5,866 nt of DNA from a bacterium. GTDB taxonomy: Bacteria; Patescibacteriota; UBA1384; XYA2-FULL-43-10; 1-14-0-10-43-13. Positions 4,091 to 5,866 of the stretch are shown here, piece after piece. Each line of letters opens with the position of its first letter. Within the stretch, counting starts at the first letter, position 1. A program made the position numbers and the translations under genes. The notes under the pieces were generated by a model, which searched no databases, was not told the origin of the DNA, and saw only the letters and a program-made list of their open reading frames with translations. The stretch spans positions 1-5,866 of the forward strand of contig JAUSKR010000013.1 in NCBI GenBank assembly GCA_030649445.1, read 5' to 3'.

Positions 4091-5461
4091 ATGAAACGAT
4101 TTTTGAAAGCGCTAAGTTATTTTTTAATAGCGGTCTTTTTTAGCATCGCCCTCTCCGGCTGTGGTAAAACGGCGGCGGACCCCAAAGCCAGCCAGATTGT
4201 CGTCTGGAGCTTCGAAGACACTGATGTCTGGGCGCCGATCAAAAAGCAATTTGAAAAGGACAACAAGGGTTTGACTCTGGTTTATCAAAAACAAACCTTT
4301 GACTCAACTTATGAAAACAGGGTTTTAAATTCTATTCTCTCCGGCAACGGCCCCGACGTCTGGTCAATGCCAAACGACTGGGTCTACCGCCACAAGGACA
4401 AGCTGGTGCCACGCCCGACAACGACAGCAATTAATCTCGATAAATCTTTTGTCCCGGCGGTCAAACAATCGGTCTTTTTCGATAATAATATTTACGCACT
4501 GACACCGAGCGCCCAGCCGCTGATTATTTATTACAATCCATCAATATTTAGCAAAACCTTAAACGCTTATGAAGATGCAAACCAGGGCAGTGCTAACGCC
4601 GACAAACGGAAAACGGCTGAAAAAGCCCTTGGCAATGGCCTGCCAACAACCTGGACTGATTTTACGACGGCAGTTCAATTGCTGACCCAAAAACAGGGCA
4701 ACGATATCACCCTGGCAGGAGCGGCCATTGGCACAGACCAATTATCTGCCTCTGAAGATCTGCTTTACCTCCTGATGCTCCAGAACGGCACTAAAATTGT
4801 CGCTGACGATCTAAAATTGGCGATGTTCAATCTGCCAGCAACAACCCCCAAAGACACAACTAATACACCGGGGCAGAAAGCTTTAGAGTTTTATACGTCT
4901 TTTGCCAATCCGGCCAGCCCAAACTACTCGTGGAGTAGTAGTATGGGAAATGAAGTTGATGCCTTCGCCACTGGCAAGGTGGCGATAATTTTTGGCTATG
5001 ACGAATTGCAAAATACCTTAGCCCAAAAATACCCCAATTTGTCATATCGAAAAGGCGCAGTACCGCAATTGACGGTCGAGCCGGCTAAATTCATTGATTA
5101 TGCCAAATTCAATGCTTTTGGTGTCAGCACGCTTTCAGCTAATTCCGCTCTGTCTTGGGGTCTAATAGACTCTGTTGTTGGAACTTTTAATAGTGATTTT
5201 AATTCAGCGACGCGGCTCTACACTTCACAAAAATCTACAAGCTACGATATCACACTGGAAAACCGCCAGACGAGCAATCCGGAAAAAAATTCTCTGGCGA
5301 CGGCTCAAACTTTGATTAAAGGCCGCTATCCGGTCGAATTTGATAATGCTATCAAGGCGGCCATATTTGCTGTCAATCATGGTATCCAAACCCCGCAGGC
5401 CGCCCTCGACCTGACCGCTAACAATTTGACCGATAATTACCTCCGCAAATCTGGCTGGTAA
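4091..5461 (+). CDS. Extracellular solute-binding lipoprotein (family 1, sugar-type)
   Basis: The start is ATG 4091, preceded by GGAGGGG (4081-4087); an upstream in-frame TTG at 4043 lies in the repeat and would put 16 residues before the signal peptide. The 456-residue protein begins with a lipoprotein signal: MKRF, a hydrophobic stretch (9-21), then the lipobox L-S-G-C with the lipidated Cys at 24. The mature part follows the MalE-like fold: IVVWSFEDTDVWAPI and KKQFEKDN, then the GNGPDVWSMP motif of family 1 binding proteins, SAQPLIIYYNPSIF (hinge region), PTTWTDFTTAVQLL, and AFATGKVAIIFGYD near the second lobe. The ligand cannot be told; sugars or oligosaccharides are usual. No ABC permease or ATPase gene adjoins it. 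A VirB2-like pilin gene follows instead, so a surface-capture or attachment role is an alternative. Confidence 0.9.
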   Translation: MKRFLKALSYFLIAVFFSIALSGCGKTAADPKASQIVVWSFEDTDVWAPIKKQFEKDNKGLTLVYQKQTFDSTYENRVLNSILSGNGPDVWSMPNDWVYRHKDKLVPRPTTTAINLDKSFVPAVKQSVFFDNNIYALTPSAQPLIIYYNPSIFSKTLNAYEDANQGSANADKRKTAEKALGNGLPTTWTDFTTAVQLLTQKQGNDITLAGAAIGTDQLSASEDLLYLLMLQNGTKIVADDLKLAMFNLPATTPKDTTNTPGQKALEFYTSFANPASPNYSWSSSMGNEVDAFATGKVAIIFGYDELQNTLAQKYPNLSYRKGAVPQLTVEPAKFIDYAKFNAFGVSTLSANSALSWGLIDSVVGTFNSDFNSATRLYTSQKSTSYDITLENRQTSNPEKNSLATAQTLIKGRYPVEFDNAIKAAIFAVNHGIQTPQAALDLTANNLTDNYLRKSGW

Positions 5462-5464
5462 TTT

Positions 5465-5498
5465 CCTCCCCTTTTCAAGGGGAGGTTAGGTGGGGTTT
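5465..5498. repeat. GC-rich palindrome after the lipoprotein gene
   Basis: CCTCCCCTT (5465-5473) and AAGGGGAGG (5477-5485) form a perfect 9-bp stem with a TTC loop, followed by the G-rich tail TTAGGTGGGGTTT. It starts three bases after the stop codon. The tail has only three T residues, so it is a poor intrinsic terminator. It resembles the palindrome at 661-683 in arm composition, tiny loop and G-rich tail, indicating a dispersed family placed at 3' ends of genes. Confidence 0.65.
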
Positions 5499-5520
5499 AT
5501 TAATTTAGCTTCATATCATT

Positions 5521-5841
5521 ATGTCTTCATTAGACCTCTTAATATCCAAAGCCGCCGCCGCCGTCCAAGTCGGCATTTGTCCCGACGGCTTGCCCAATTG
5601 CCCGCAGGGCTACGATTGGAAAACTTATGTCATCGCTATTTATTATTATGCCGTCCGGCTCGGCGCGGTTTTAGTCGTTTTAATGTTAATCTATGGCGGC
5701 TACACCTATATCATCTCCCAAGGCGACAGTACCAAACTAACCAACGCCAAGGATCGAATCTTCGGCGCGGTTATCGGCTATCTACTCCTCCTGATCGTCG
5801 GAGTGATCTTAAAATATCTTGGCTTGGACGAGGTGAAATGA
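5521..5841 (+). CDS. VirB2-like / T4SS-type pilin, two transmembrane helices
   Basis: The 106-residue protein has an N-terminal segment with two Cys (C20, C27) and then two membrane helices (about 36-63 and 80-100). The linker reads YGGYTYIISQGDSTKLTNAKDRI. The pattern of helix, YGGY, (S/T)xGD, K-x-x-x-A-K-x-x-I, helix is typical of the small pilin-like proteins related to VirB2/TrbC that are frequent in Patescibacteria. Members of this family form type IV secretion or conjugation pili, or remain in the inner membrane as part of the machine. The N-terminus is not a classical cleaved signal peptide. No Shine-Dalgarno sequence precedes ATG 5521, so start choice rests on the open frame. The next gene overlaps its stop (ATGA), indicating an operon that continues beyond the window. 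Confidence 0.85.
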   Translation: MSSLDLLISKAAAAVQVGICPDGLPNCPQGYDWKTYVIAIYYYAVRLGAVLVVLMLIYGGYTYIISQGDSTKLTNAKDRIFGAVIGYLLLLIVGVILKYLGLDEVK

Positions 5842-5866
5842 AATATAGAAAAATAATTCTATTTTT
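5838..5866 (+). CDS. Start of a coupled downstream gene (3' truncated by window edge)
   Basis: ATG 5838 overlaps the TGA stop of the pilin (ATGA), with a good Shine-Dalgarno GAGGTGA (5830-5836) just ahead. The visible residues are MKYRKIILF, a basic start followed by hydrophobic residues, as in a signal peptide or first membrane helix. Overlap and coupling suggest a membrane or secreted partner of the pilin. Confidence 0.6.

Overview
The window looks like a fragment of a small-genome bacterium of the Candidate Phyla Radiation (Patescibacteria). This is an inference from the gene set, not a taxonomic proof. The supporting signs are a VirB2-like type IV secretion pilin of the kind common in that group, a lone sugar-type solute-binding lipoprotein with no visible ABC permease, a divergent GalU, a ComF protein, and several families of short dispersed palindromic repeats in nearly every intergenic gap. 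Genes end in ordinary TAA or TGA stops, so the standard bacterial code is in use and the UGA-to-glycine recoding of Gracilibacteria is not indicated.

Layout. Positions 1-126 hold the C-terminus of a membrane protein. A soluble, mostly helical 173-residue protein of unknown function follows closely (137-658). A tRNA-Ser(UGA) with an encoded CCA lies on the minus strand (687-776), flanked downstream by a palindromic repeat. Positions 862-1286 hold a composite locus: a 56-codon AT-rich ORF is joined, in a different frame, to a YbjQ/UPF0145 coding segment that lacks its N-terminus and any start codon. About 225 bases without a recognisable gene follow. ComF is on the minus strand (1512-2231), and its start abuts a roughly 160-bp composite palindromic repeat (2237-2397).

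The centre of the window is the most regulated part. A strong sigma70-type promoter with a palindrome over its -10 box drives a small heat-shock protein gene (Hsp20, GTG start at 2562). Its roughly 114-nt leader can fold into a 20-bp hairpin built from tandem octamers. A bidirectional terminator ends it. galU (3063-3956) follows, preceded by a leader in which a 15-bp hairpin and a hairpin that buries the Shine-Dalgarno sequence are mutually exclusive.

An AT-rich palindromic repeat fills the gap after galU. It is followed by a solute-binding lipoprotein (4091-5461), another GC-rich palindrome, a VirB2/T4SS-type pilin (5521-5841), and the start of a translationally coupled gene that runs off the window (5838-). 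The last genes look like the start of a cell-surface or secretion cluster. The others are housekeeping functions: sugar-nucleotide supply, protein quality control and a ComF-type phosphoribosyltransferase. No CRISPR array, transposase or complete mobile element is visible. The best candidates for something undescribed are the two structured leaders (hsp20 and galU) and the ybjQ composite locus.
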